A DNA stretch of 64,000 bases from positions 62,001 to 126,000 of the forward strand of contig JACRHD010000021.1 in assembly GCA_016234115.1 (NCBI GenBank), written 5' to 3'. The notes beneath the pieces were generated by a model, which saw only the letters and a list, made by a program, of their open reading frames with translations, did no database searches and was not told the DNA's origin. This DNA comes from Nitrospirota bacterium (GTDB lineage: Bacteria > Nitrospirota > Thermodesulfovibrionia > UBA6902). The position numbers and the translations under genes were made by a program. Of the stretch, positions 9,968-17,947 are shown one piece after another. Every line of letters starts with the position of its first letter. The stretch's first letter is position 1.

Positions 9968-11014
9968 CTATCGTGTCAGGGGAACGTCCGCCAGAATTTT
10001 CCTCTTATGCCTGTTCATGACAATGAAGTCCCATATCCCTTTTAAATATCCGGCCCCGTAGCTGAAATGGAGCGTGGCAAATACCACCGGCAATGTCACG
10101 ATATGTTTCATGCCCCGTCTGAAGGCGACCGGGAGAGAAAAGCCGATGACGGCCATTAAATAACTCGACAGGATCAGCAGGAACAACCACTTCAGCGGCG
10201 TGAATACAAGAGAGAGCGCCCCGGCGGCGATCAGGCTGCCGACAAAAAGGGCCGGGACCACCTGACGCAGTGTAAGGACGCCTCCCACCTTCATGGCCAC
10301 GAGCGGTTTGAAGTGACCGTACTGAAAATACATCCTGAAGAGCCTGGAGAGGGAGTCCCTGGCATGGTAATAAGAAATTATCTCAGGGACGAGAAGCACC
10401 TTCCCCTTGTTTTTTATCAGCCGCATATTGAATTCATCGTCCTGGTTTCTGGCGAGGTCTTCATCAAAAAGGCCTATCTTCTGAAAGGTCTCTTTCCTGT
10501 AGCATCCGAAAGGGACCGTGTCCACATATCTGGGTTCTCTGGAGCCGGTACGGAAATAGGCGTTTCCGATGCCGAAGGGATGAGAGACGGCCAGGGAAAT
10601 CGTCTCCGCAAGAAGGGTATCGTCGCCCGGCAGGGTAATCAGTATCCCGCCGACGCAATCGGCGATATTCCGGTTAAGGCTTTCTATGTTCTTCCTGATG
10701 AAATCGGGGGCGGTCCTGGAGTGGCTGCCGAGGATCATGACGCAGTCCCCGGTCGATGACCTGACGCCCGTGTTCAATGCGAAAGGGGTCATCATCTTCG
10801 GGTTGTCCAGGAGTTTGATAAATGAAAAGTCCGAGGCGTACTTCCCGACTATTTCCCTGGTCCCGTCGGAGCTCCTTCCGTCAACGACCAGGACCTCCAT
10901 CTTCTCCTTCGGATAATCCTGCGCCACCAGCGACTCGAGGCACGCCCCTATGAACTTTTCCTCATTCCGGCACGGAATGACTACTGAAACAGAGCTGTGG
11001 TTATGTCCCTGCAT
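9968..11014 (-). CDS. Family 2 glycosyltransferase, ExoA-like, with C-terminal membrane segments
   Basis: A 348-residue GT2 with the nucleotide-sugar binding start VSVVIPCRNEEKFIGACL and the acidic VLVVDGRSSDGT motif. The acceptor-side motif is partly changed (LARNQDDEFNMRLIKN). Two to three hydrophobic segments at about residues 240-330 resemble ExoA-type transferases that act on lipid-linked intermediates at the inner membrane. It lies 22 bp upstream of the aminotransferase gene and 85 bp after the radical SAM gene in the same operon. Donor and acceptor cannot be read from sequence. Confidence 0.85.
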   Translation of the reverse strand: MQGHNHSSVSVVIPCRNEEKFIGACLESLVAQDYPKEKMEVLVVDGRSSDGTREIVGKYASDFSFIKLLDNPKMMTPFALNTGVRSSTGDCVMILGSHSRTAPDFIRKNIESLNRNIADCVGGILITLPGDDTLLAETISLAVSHPFGIGNAYFRTGSREPRYVDTVPFGCYRKETFQKIGLFDEDLARNQDDEFNMRLIKNKGKVLLVPEIISYYHARDSLSRLFRMYFQYGHFKPLVAMKVGGVLTLRQVVPALFVGSLIAAGALSLVFTPLKWLFLLILSSYLMAVIGFSLPVAFRRGMKHIVTLPVVFATLHFSYGAGYLKGIWDFIVMNRHKRKILADVPLTR

Positions 11015-11099
11015 ATAGGTCCTCCGCCTTTCTGCTTATTCTTACCATCCGGTAACTCCTTAAAAAGGGTATCCGCTCCTGCCCCGTCCGGCGCTCAAC

Positions 11100-12641
11100 T
11101 TAAAATCTCCCCGACGGGTCCGCCCCGATTTTTCCGGAGACAGGAGAAGGTCCTCCCTTTGACAAAGGGAGGTCGGAGAGAATTTTAGAATTAATGTCTT
11201 CAGCATTATGAGACCGACGGCAATTATCTCTCCTCAGCAGCTTCTGCATCATACCGTACCAGCCGCTGCTGACCCATTTGGAATAACAGTGCACGAGAAA
11301 GCCGCGCAATTTGTAGTGGTACTTTGTCTTCACGTACAGATAACGGATTATCCTGCCGGTCAGTTTTCCGCCGAAGCGGTCGCCCATGATCTCGGACGCG
11401 GCCATCTTGAGCCTCTCATAATCCTTGCCCCTGATCTTCGGGACTTCAGGCGAAAATTCCACCCACATCTCGGGGTCGTCATTCAGGATAAGGTCGTTGT
11501 CCTTGCTGTACTGATAAAGGTCGTTGCCCGGTATGGGGGTAAAGAAGGCGACCGAGCAGAAATGCGGCCTCATCTCTTTAGCGAGACTCACGGTGGCCTT
11601 CACGTCCTCTTCTTCCTCCCCTGGAATGCCTAACATAAATGAGGCGGAAAGAAGTATATCGTTTGATTTAATGATCTGCGCCGCCCTGAGGTTTATGTCC
11701 CTTGTCGAACCCTTGCGTAAAAATTTGAGGGTCTTGTCGGAGCCTGATTCAAACCCGACGCCGATCAGTTTCAGCCCTACCTTTTTGAGCTTCTTTATCA
11801 GGGCAGGCTGCTTGCAGATGAGGTCGGCCCTGCTCTGTATCCAGAAGGGCTTGCCGATAGGGGCATACATGTCGCAGAATTCATCGACCCACTCGGGGTA
11901 CTGGCTGAAGGTGTAATCATAGAACTTTACGGAATTGAATTTGTACCGGTCATTGAGCATCCTGAGCTCTTCAATCACATTCTTCACGGACCTCAGTCGT
12001 ACGCCCTTTCCGAAATGGCTTCTTGAATGGGGAGCGCAGAAGGAGCAGTTGTACATGCACCCCCGCGAGCAAAGCATCGTTACCATGGGAGGATGAAAGA
12101 CGCCCTCGTAGTTGGGCAGATTTATTGCGGTATCATACGGATAAAATTCCCTTTCGATAAACGGCACGCTGTCAAGTTCGGGACGCTCTCCCCAGCAGAA
12201 GCGGGGGAATTCTTCGCCTTTTTCAAGCGCCTGAACGAGCTTTACAATGGATATCTCTCCTTCTCCGGCGATTATGTAATCATAGGCCTCCACCTTCTGC
12301 ACGGCTTCAGGATCGATGGAAACATGGACCCCGCCGACCGCGATTTTGACCCCCGGGTTTATCCTCTTGAATCTCTCCGCTATCTCGCGCACCATGTTGA
12401 TATCGCATGAACGCATGCTTATGCCGACAAGGTCGGGCTTCAAGTCCGCGAACCTGCGCTCCAGTTCGTTCCAGTCCTTCATTGTCCTGACGTCAAGGAG
12501 ATGAATATCTTTATATCCGGCCTCTTTCAGGCAGGCCGTCAAGCCGCACAACCCCTGATGGATGATGCTGCTCCAGTGGGACTGTCCGAAGGTGTTCCAG
12601 CTCCTCTTGCCGAAGCCGGGGTCAACAAATGCTATTTTCAT
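11100..12641 (-). CDS. B12-binding-domain radical SAM protein
   Basis: A 513-residue protein. The N-terminal 150 residues form a cobalamin-binding-like Rossmann domain (LVGISMRSCDINM, VAVGGVHVSIDPEAV-type pattern). The radical SAM core has the cluster motif CSRGCMYNCSFC (CxxxCxxC) near residue 195. Such proteins perform methylations or rearrangements, and several act in lipid or polysaccharide tailoring; the reaction here is unknown. AAAGGAC precedes the ATG at 12641. The last 28 residues are read through a dispersed palindrome (LPLSKGG encoded at 11152-11172) and are not part of the family. This is the first gene downstream of one of the two related leaders. Confidence 0.85.
   Translation of the reverse strand: MKIAFVDPGFGKRSWNTFGQSHWSSIIHQGLCGLTACLKEAGYKDIHLLDVRTMKDWNELERRFADLKPDLVGISMRSCDINMVREIAERFKRINPGVKIAVGGVHVSIDPEAVQKVEAYDYIIAGEGEISIVKLVQALEKGEEFPRFCWGERPELDSVPFIEREFYPYDTAINLPNYEGVFHPPMVTMLCSRGCMYNCSFCAPHSRSHFGKGVRLRSVKNVIEELRMLNDRYKFNSVKFYDYTFSQYPEWVDEFCDMYAPIGKPFWIQSRADLICKQPALIKKLKKVGLKLIGVGFESGSDKTLKFLRKGSTRDINLRAAQIIKSNDILLSASFMLGIPGEEEEDVKATVSLAKEMRPHFCSVAFFTPIPGNDLYQYSKDNDLILNDDPEMWVEFSPEVPKIRGKDYERLKMAASEIMGDRFGGKLTGRIIRYLYVKTKYHYKLRGFLVHCYSKWVSSGWYGMMQKLLRRDNCRRSHNAEDINSKILSDLPLSKGGPSPVSGKIGADPSGRF
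11152..11172. repeat. CCCTTTG/CAAAGGG palindrome inside the radical SAM 3' end
   Basis: CCTCCCTTTGACAAAGGGAG with one more G is a near-perfect palindrome. It belongs to the family seen at 13643, 17925, 29076, 52091 and 57901. It lies within the coding frame and encodes LPLSKGG on the minus strand. Confidence 0.7.
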
Positions 12642-12932
12642 ATAACCGTCCTTTCCCGTTCACAGGGAGTTTCATTCCACTGGCCCATTATTTCTTACAT
12701 GTCCCGCCGGTTGTTCCCGGGACCCGGATGCGGGGGCTGAAGCCCGGCCCTGCACACACTACTCCGTCCTCTCAGTTACACGCATCAAAATGCACGGCAG
12801 TGCAACTTCCGGTTTTATCGCAATATAAACACAGCGCTTCAATCGCTCTGCCGGTTATGCCGCGATAATGTAAAAAATCCGTAACCGACCGTTTAGAGCA
12901 GTGTCCTCTCTTACACTTAACGCTTCTCTAAT
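12642..12932 (-). promoter_or_regulatory. Long 5' leader of the radical SAM operon, related to the galE leader
   Basis: About 290 nt separate the promoter-like site at 12933-12946 from the ATG at 12641. On the transcribed strand a box reading CTGAGAGGACGGAGTAGTG (12758-12776) matches CTGAAAGGGCGGAGCAATG in the galE leader (42098-42116). A GCGGCATAA segment and a GAGGACACTGCT segment are also shared. No known riboswitch consensus was recognised. A GC-rich hairpin (GGGCTTCAGCCC) lies near 12736. Confidence 0.5.
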
Positions 12933-12946
12933 TCAAGAATCATACC
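12933..12946 (-). promoter_or_regulatory. Sigma-54-like promoter before the radical SAM operon
   Basis: On the minus strand GGTATGATTCTTGA gives a GG at -24 and a TTG-A at -12 with ten bases between GG and the -12 G. The consensus is GG-N10-GC, so the last base deviates. The same 5'-side context (GTGTTATA) and core (ATGATTCTTG) recur at 42274-42287. Confidence 0.45.
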
Positions 12947-12959
12947 CGCTATAACACGT

Positions 12960-13226
12960 TGATAAATAATGATTGGCGACGAGGTTTACTGACAAGATAA
13001 TGACTGTAACGTCAAATTATCGGCTTGTTTCGGTGTGGGAATTTTTAGAAACTTCGGAAACGGTCGTAGGGGCGGGTTTGAAACCCGCCCCTACTGCTTT
13101 GTCTGCAAATCTTATCGAATGAGGATCGCAAGCACAATTAAAGAGCGGCTGTGTTTCTTTAATAATACCAAATATTACTTCTGCTATTGAAGCGTAATTA
13201 AAGTCAAAATCTCACCCTTTTGTCCC
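12960..13226. other. Gap without a recognised gene between leader and small secreted ORF
   Basis: This stretch is AT-rich and holds the GTAGGGGCGG palindrome at 13066-13094 and nothing else that can be supported. It could contain upstream activator sites for the sigma-54-like promoter at 12933; no clear inverted-repeat operator was seen. Confidence 0.4.
13066..13094. repeat. GTAGGGGCG palindrome (copy 1 of 6)
   Basis: GTAGGGGCGGGTTTGAAACC continues to a perfect mirrored arm ending CCCCTAC, giving a 29-bp palindrome. Other copies are at 30272, 49550, 51582, 56859 and 60157; the arm ends are constant and the centres vary. Confidence 0.75.
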
Positions 13227-13493
13227 TTAGCAAGCGGCTCCAGGGCCTTTCCTAACAGCGTAGGTTTCCATTCCATCATAAACAAAGATTTGCGAGTTAT
13301 TTGACCATACTACATATACTCCGTTTCCGTTCACATGTGTTTTAAGATCGTAATTAGCATCATCAATATTAGATGCGAATGGTCCCGAACTTTCTGAAAT
13401 TTTCATCTTATTATATGAAGCTGATTGGGAAGTTTCTGATAATACAAGCAATATGAATAACCATATTAACAATGCATGAATTGTTCTTCTCAT
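13227..13493 (-). CDS. Small secreted protein, probably a fragment of a beta-propeller protein
   Basis: An 88-residue ORF. The ATG at 13493 has a well-placed AAAGGAGAG, so it is preferred over the upstream in-frame starts. Residues 1-24 form a signal peptide (LLIWLFILLVLSETSQSA). The mature 64 residues include GNGVYVVWSNNSQIFVYDG, which resembles a single blade of secreted TolB-like propeller proteins (pattern NGNYVVW...IFLYDG). Real members have many blades, so this may be a truncated remnant rather than a complete protein; the gene ends soon after one blade. It lies between the GT4 gene and the leader, in the same orientation. Confidence is moderate that it is translated and low for function. 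Confidence 0.5.
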   Translation of the reverse strand: MRRTIHALLIWLFILLVLSETSQSASYNKMKISESSGPFASNIDDANYDLKTHVNGNGVYVVWSNNSQIFVYDGMETYAVRKGPGAAC

Positions 13494-13590
13494 ATCTCTC
13501 CTTTCAAATAAATTCAACATTAAATTCTCCTTCCTGCGCCGGTGCCAGGACAATTTTCCATCCCCATAGTATTGACGACACGAAGCCGCA

Positions 13591-13668
13591 GGGGATGAAG
13601 GGGACTTTTAAAATAAAAAGCATTCATTAAGAAATCTCCCCTCCCCCTCTTTTCCAAAGAGGGGGATA
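13591..13668. repeat. Direct repeat copy 1 (composite palindrome, pair with 17870-17947)
   Basis: About 78 bp starting GGGGATGAAGGGG, passing through AATAAAAAGCATTCATTA and ending in the palindrome CCCCCTCTTTTCC-AAAGAGGGGG. It is nearly identical to 17870-17947 in the same orientation. The two copies bound the GT4-asnB-GT4 segment. Confidence 0.75.
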
Positions 13669-13678
13669 AGCTGCACAC

Positions 13679-14767
13679 TTATTTGACAACGACTTTTCTG
13701 TAAATCCCTGACAACGATGCTGCTACATCCGGGGCAGTGAGACCCTGACTCATGAGTTCAAGACGGCCGTTGGACCGTTGCGACGCTTCAAAAACTTTCA
13801 TTATCCCTTCAGCCAATGAACCTTCATCATACCCGTAAGTCCCGCCGGGATATACCCCTCGCAGACGTTCAGCAACATCTCCGCACAGAACAGACACCAC
13901 AGGTAAATTACAGGCCATCGCCTCCTTCACCACGTTCGGCGAACCCTCATGTAAAGAAGTAACCAGCAGGCAATCGGACGCGCACATCATAGTGCGTATT
14001 GTTTCTCTGGTAAGTTTGGAGAACTGAAATAATTCAACGCCGGGCATCCGGTCCTCAACCGCCCTGAAAACGGCCTCAGCCAGTTTTACATTCTTAATAT
14101 CACTAATGTCCCGGCTGCGGTCTACCCCCGAGTGAAACAGGATAATTTTTGCGTCCCGGCGCCAACCCAGCATAGCACGACAAATATCTTTATCCATCGG
14201 GATGAAAAAATCGGTATCAACGCCATTCGGCAAAATGTGCGCCCTCCTTTGAAGGTAAGATGGAAGGCGCTGCAGGATATTACTGCTTTTTACGATGATA
14301 ACGTCAGCAAAGTGAGCTGCCCATAAACCCATCAGTCTGGCCAGCCATTCACGTATGCGCCAGTTTAAGCCGGGAACCGGCACACCAAGTAAATCGCTCC
14401 CGCAAAAAGAAACCACAAGAGGGACCTTCCCTTTTATCAGAGAGGCCGCAAGCGCTATTACAGAACCATATTGCGCGTGTATGACGTCCGGCTTTATTCC
14501 TTTAATTTCCGATCTCATTTTCAGTAAATTCCGCAGCATACCTGAAATTGAGACCGGGGGTCCTACTATGCCGAAATATATTTCCAGGCCTTTTGTTCTC
14601 AAAGACGCAGCCTGTTCGTTGACGAGAACCGAGAAAGGCGCCCGGCTGTCCGATGCCTTGCCACGGGCGATCATATAAATTCTGTGTCCTGATTCTTCCG
14701 GCCTTGCTAAAGTATCTCCTCGAAGGTCTTCAGGTTTTATGTTGTATGATTCAACAGCGGTTTTCAT
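13679..14767 (-). CDS. Family 4 glycosyltransferase
   Basis: A 362-residue GT-B fold transferase. The N-terminal half has the acceptor-side pattern IKPDVIHAQYGSVIALAAS, and the linker-region motif HILPNGVDTDFFIP is typical of GT4. The donor-side signature LLVTSLHEGSPNVVKEAMAC contains the E-x7-E spacing that binds the nucleotide-sugar phosphates. It probably adds one sugar to the lipid-linked repeat unit in the cytoplasm. It lies 27 bp downstream of asnB (14794). No SD is obvious at the ATG. It starts without the usual GT4 glycine-rich N-terminal loop, so the first 40 residues could be divergent. Confidence 0.85.
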   Translation of the reverse strand: MKTAVESYNIKPEDLRGDTLARPEESGHRIYMIARGKASDSRAPFSVLVNEQAASLRTKGLEIYFGIVGPPVSISGMLRNLLKMRSEIKGIKPDVIHAQYGSVIALAASLIKGKVPLVVSFCGSDLLGVPVPGLNWRIREWLARLMGLWAAHFADVIIVKSSNILQRLPSYLQRRAHILPNGVDTDFFIPMDKDICRAMLGWRRDAKIILFHSGVDRSRDISDIKNVKLAEAVFRAVEDRMPGVELFQFSKLTRETIRTMMCASDCLLVTSLHEGSPNVVKEAMACNLPVVSVLCGDVAERLRGVYPGGTYGYDEGSLAEGIMKVFEASQRSNGRLELMSQGLTAPDVAASLSGIYRKVVVK

Positions 14768-14793
14768 GTTTGATCATTCGAGGTAAACTTTTT

Positions 14794-16632
14794 TCAGTTT
14801 ATATACTCCTGATACCAGAGCTCAAAAATAAGCGTATACCAAAGGAGATGCCCGTAATACCCTCGCCCCGCCTGGAAATCATTCCATGCCTCGCGTATTC
14901 TGTCCTGCTGAAAGTAACCGTGAGCGCCGAACCCCGGATCGGAAAAAACCTCCCCGGCCACTTGTTTGAGATCATCACGCAGCCACTCTTCAAAAGGCAC
15001 GCCGAAGCCTTTTTTGGGCGAGTCCAGGATGCTGTCAGGCACCACTCCCCGCATCGCCTTCTTCATGCCGACTTTCAGTCCCCAGGGCGTTACCTTAGCA
15101 GACCCCGGCAGACTGTAAACGTACTCCACCAGATCACTGTCCAGCATGGGAACACGCGCCTCCAATCCGTGGGCCATGGTCGGTCTGTCTATCTTTTTCA
15201 GGTAGGTATTCTGAAGGAGAAGGTTGAGGTCGGTATAAAGCATATTGTTTACGATACCTCTGCCGCCGGATTCACTAAAATGCGTTTTGTACTGTTTGAA
15301 ATGTTCATTTTCGGCTTCTGTGTTGAAAACCGCAGGATCGAGGAACCGATATAGTTCCCTTGTCCCATCGCTGAAAGGCAGCATCCACAATGCATACCTG
15401 CGATATAGTTCTTTCTCTCCAAGGATTTTCAATATACGCTGATACCTCGGCGAAAAGCCCAGTCCGCCCAGCGGCGGTAAAAAAGGTCCCAGCTTCGATG
15501 CCACGAGATTTCCCCTGTAACGGCGATATCCGCCGAAAACCTCGTCGCCGCCGTCGCCGCACAGGACGACCTTTACATAAGGCCGGGCCAATTCGGACAT
15601 AGAGAAGATGCATAAATTGGCGGCGTCCCCGAACGGTTCATCATGGCATCGAATCGTCCGGCCGAGGTTCCTGACCATGCTTTTATAATCAATCAGCAAT
15701 TCATGGTGCGTAGATGCCATTTTGTCTGCAATGGAACGAGCGGTTTTTGATTCATCGTGTCCGCCCGCATCAAAACGGACCGTAAAGGTGTGAAATTCAT
15801 TTTGCCCGGACAGACCCGCCAATGAAGCTATGCTGCTGGAGTCTATCCCCCCGCTCAGAAAAAGTCCCACAGGGACGTCGCTGACCAGGTGAGACCGGAC
15901 CGCAGCCGATATCTTTTCTCTCAGCTCGGAATAATCCCATTCGGGCTGCGACTCGGAGATGTCGGCTTCTCTCAATGACCAGTACCGGTATTTATTCAGC
16001 CTGCCTTTGTCGAACACGAAGACGTGGCCGGGTTCCATTTCATTGATACCCTCAAAGATAGTATGAGGTCCGACGGTGTTGCCGTTGATGAAGTAATCTG
16101 AGACCGACCGGGGACGAATCTCTTTCTTATACAGGCCGCTGCTTAAAATCGCCTTGATTTCACTGGCGAATACAAGCGTCTTTCCTTTCTGGTAATAGTA
16201 CAGCGGTTTGATCCCCAGCCTGTCCCGCACCAGGACGGCCCTGCGCTTTTCAATGTCATATATGCAGAAGGCGAACATCCCTTTGATGTACTGAACACAA
16301 TCCTCGCCGAATTTCCTGTAAAGCCTTAAGAGCACCTCGGTATCGCTTGACGTCTCAAATGTCTCGTCCGCAAGATAGCCTTGCCGAAGCTCATTGAAAT
16401 TATAAATTTCACCGTTATAAGTCATGACCAATTTGCCGTCTTTGCTCTGAAACGGCTGGTTCGCCTTGTCCGAAAGATCCAGTATGCTCAGGCGCGTATG
16501 GCCGAGACACACATCATCTCCAAAGTATAAGCCGCTTGCATCAGGCCCCCGGTGTGACATGCTTTTCAGCATGTCATCGACTTTGGCCCGTTTTATATCG
16601 GGGCAATTAATAATTCCGATAATTCCGCACAT
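14794..16632 (-). CDS. asnB: Asparagine synthetase-like amidotransferase (glutamine-hydrolysing)
   Basis: The start is placed at 16632 because the enzyme needs its N-terminal Cys: the protein then begins MCGIIGIINCPDIKRAKVDD, with AAAGGA eight bases upstream. It has 612 residues. The class II glutaminase domain shows SHRGPDASG and TYNGEIYN. The synthetase domain has the PP-loop LFLSGGIDSSSIAS near residue 260, followed by EARVPMLDSDLV. In polysaccharide loci such enzymes often amidate sugar carboxylates or attach amino acids rather than make free asparagine; the substrate here is unknown. It is flanked by two GT4 genes and this trio is bounded by direct repeats. Confidence 0.9.
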   Translation of the reverse strand: MCGIIGIINCPDIKRAKVDDMLKSMSHRGPDASGLYFGDDVCLGHTRLSILDLSDKANQPFQSKDGKLVMTYNGEIYNFNELRQGYLADETFETSSDTEVLLRLYRKFGEDCVQYIKGMFAFCIYDIEKRRAVLVRDRLGIKPLYYYQKGKTLVFASEIKAILSSGLYKKEIRPRSVSDYFINGNTVGPHTIFEGINEMEPGHVFVFDKGRLNKYRYWSLREADISESQPEWDYSELREKISAAVRSHLVSDVPVGLFLSGGIDSSSIASLAGLSGQNEFHTFTVRFDAGGHDESKTARSIADKMASTHHELLIDYKSMVRNLGRTIRCHDEPFGDAANLCIFSMSELARPYVKVVLCGDGGDEVFGGYRRYRGNLVASKLGPFLPPLGGLGFSPRYQRILKILGEKELYRRYALWMLPFSDGTRELYRFLDPAVFNTEAENEHFKQYKTHFSESGGRGIVNNMLYTDLNLLLQNTYLKKIDRPTMAHGLEARVPMLDSDLVEYVYSLPGSAKVTPWGLKVGMKKAMRGVVPDSILDSPKKGFGVPFEEWLRDDLKQVAGEVFSDPGFGAHGYFQQDRIREAWNDFQAGRGYYGHLLWYTLIFELWYQEYIN

Positions 16633-16678
16633 AAAGCATCCTTTCAGATAATACTTGGAAAGAAACGACCGCCATCTA

Positions 16679-17851
16679 TCATATGTTTGAAATATTCCTG
16701 GCAGACTCCGCGATGAAATCCGCTGATATGCCGGAGAGAATTTTGTCGGTCCCGTACAACAATTTAATATAAATACCCTGTGTGTCATCCACCATTTTCT
16801 GCAACGTGAAGTCTCTCAGGATTCTTTCCCTTCCCCGTTCTCCCATTACGCTGGAATTCTGTGGATCAGCAAGAAGGTGGATTACTCTTTCCGCTATCAG
16901 CGCCGCATTATCACATGGGCACAGAAAGCCCGTCTCTCCATCGACCACCAGTTCATTGCTGCCGCCGACGTCTGATGCAACTACCGGCAGTCCCGCTGCC
17001 ATGGCTTCCATTACTGCGTTAGGCATCCCCTCATACAATGAAGTCATTACGAATATGTCCGCATCGTGCAACACCTCAGGGATGTCGTTCCTCTCTCCGG
17101 CAAATATCACATTACCACGAATGCCTAAACTTTCGGCATAATTCTCCAGTTCCTCCTGAAGCGGCCCTTTTCCTATTATCAGGAATTTTATCTCTTTATC
17201 TTCAGATTTCTTCAGGACAATCTTTGCCGCTTCCAGAAACAACCTGTGATTTTTTTGATGGTAGAGTCTTCCGACTGTCACAATGATTTTTTGCGCTCTC
17301 TTATCGGTGCCTCCAATGCAGTCTTGTTTAAAGAAATTGTCCGCATTGATACCATTATGGACTACCATAATTTTCCTTGAAGCAAATGAATATTTATTAA
17401 TTAGAGTCAAAGCCACGCCGCGTGAGTTGCATATAATTCCTTGAGAAAATAAAGCAAGCAACCTATCAATGTAATTTTGATATTTGCCCATTTCATACTT
17501 ATTTCGTTCACAGCGTTCGGATGCGATAATAACCGGCACCCTGCAAAGGACTGCGGCAACTCTTCCGTATGAATTGGCAGAGAACATAAACGTATGAACG
17601 ATGTCCGGCTTCACAGATTTCAGGAGCCGGAAAAGTTTCAGAAGCCTGCTGAACTCCCAATTCTTTTTCCTTTGAAGCTCTATCACCTGAACATTCAGCT
17701 TCTGTATCTCGTCCTTCCATAAACCGCCCTGACTGAGACTGATTACGACCGGATGGAACCTTTCCCTGTCAAGCCCCTTGACAAGCTCGTATAATTGCCG
17801 TTCGGCCCCGCCTTTGCCAAGCTGACCGATGATGTAGCAGACTTTTATCAT
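16679..17851 (-). CDS. Family 4 glycosyltransferase
   Basis: The start at 17851 gives MIKVCYIIGQLGKGGAERQL, the classic GT4 N-terminus with the GG acceptor loop; an upstream in-frame start would add 17 residues encoded by a repeat and is rejected. The 390-residue protein has KIMVVHNGIN at the linker, VGRLYHQKNH, and VMTSLYEGMPNAVMEAMAAG as donor-binding signature with the E-x7-E pattern. Cytoplasmic transfer of one sugar to the growing repeat unit is the expected role. No clear SD is seen at this start. It follows asnB by 46 bp in the transcript order (upstream of it). Confidence 0.88.
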   Translation of the reverse strand: MIKVCYIIGQLGKGGAERQLYELVKGLDRERFHPVVISLSQGGLWKDEIQKLNVQVIELQRKKNWEFSRLLKLFRLLKSVKPDIVHTFMFSANSYGRVAAVLCRVPVIIASERCERNKYEMGKYQNYIDRLLALFSQGIICNSRGVALTLINKYSFASRKIMVVHNGINADNFFKQDCIGGTDKRAQKIIVTVGRLYHQKNHRLFLEAAKIVLKKSEDKEIKFLIIGKGPLQEELENYAESLGIRGNVIFAGERNDIPEVLHDADIFVMTSLYEGMPNAVMEAMAAGLPVVASDVGGSNELVVDGETGFLCPCDNAALIAERVIHLLADPQNSSVMGERGRERILRDFTLQKMVDDTQGIYIKLLYGTDKILSGISADFIAESARNISNI

Positions 17852-17869
17852 TTCAGGATATTCACATAA

Positions 17870-17947
17870 GGGGATGAAGGGGGATTTTGAAATAAAAAGC
17901 ATTCATTAGAAAATCTCCCCTCACCCCTCTTTTCCAAAGAGGGGGAT
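17870..17947. repeat. Direct repeat copy 2 (composite palindrome, pair with 13591-13668)
   Basis: It has the same layout as 13591-13668: GGGGATGAAGGGGG, AATAAAAAGCATTCATTA and the palindrome of CCCCTCTTTTCC and AAAGAGGGG. It overlaps the 3' end of the GT4 gene at 17921 and encodes its tail. Confidence 0.75.

Noticed and set aside
16633..16788. Upstream start for the asnB gene (52 extra residues)
   Set aside because: The catalytic Cys must be residue 2 after Met, which fixes the start at 16632; the SD also fits.
17852..17902. Upstream start for the GT4 gene at 16679
   Set aside because: The extra residues are encoded by a dispersed repeat, and the family N-terminus begins at 17851.
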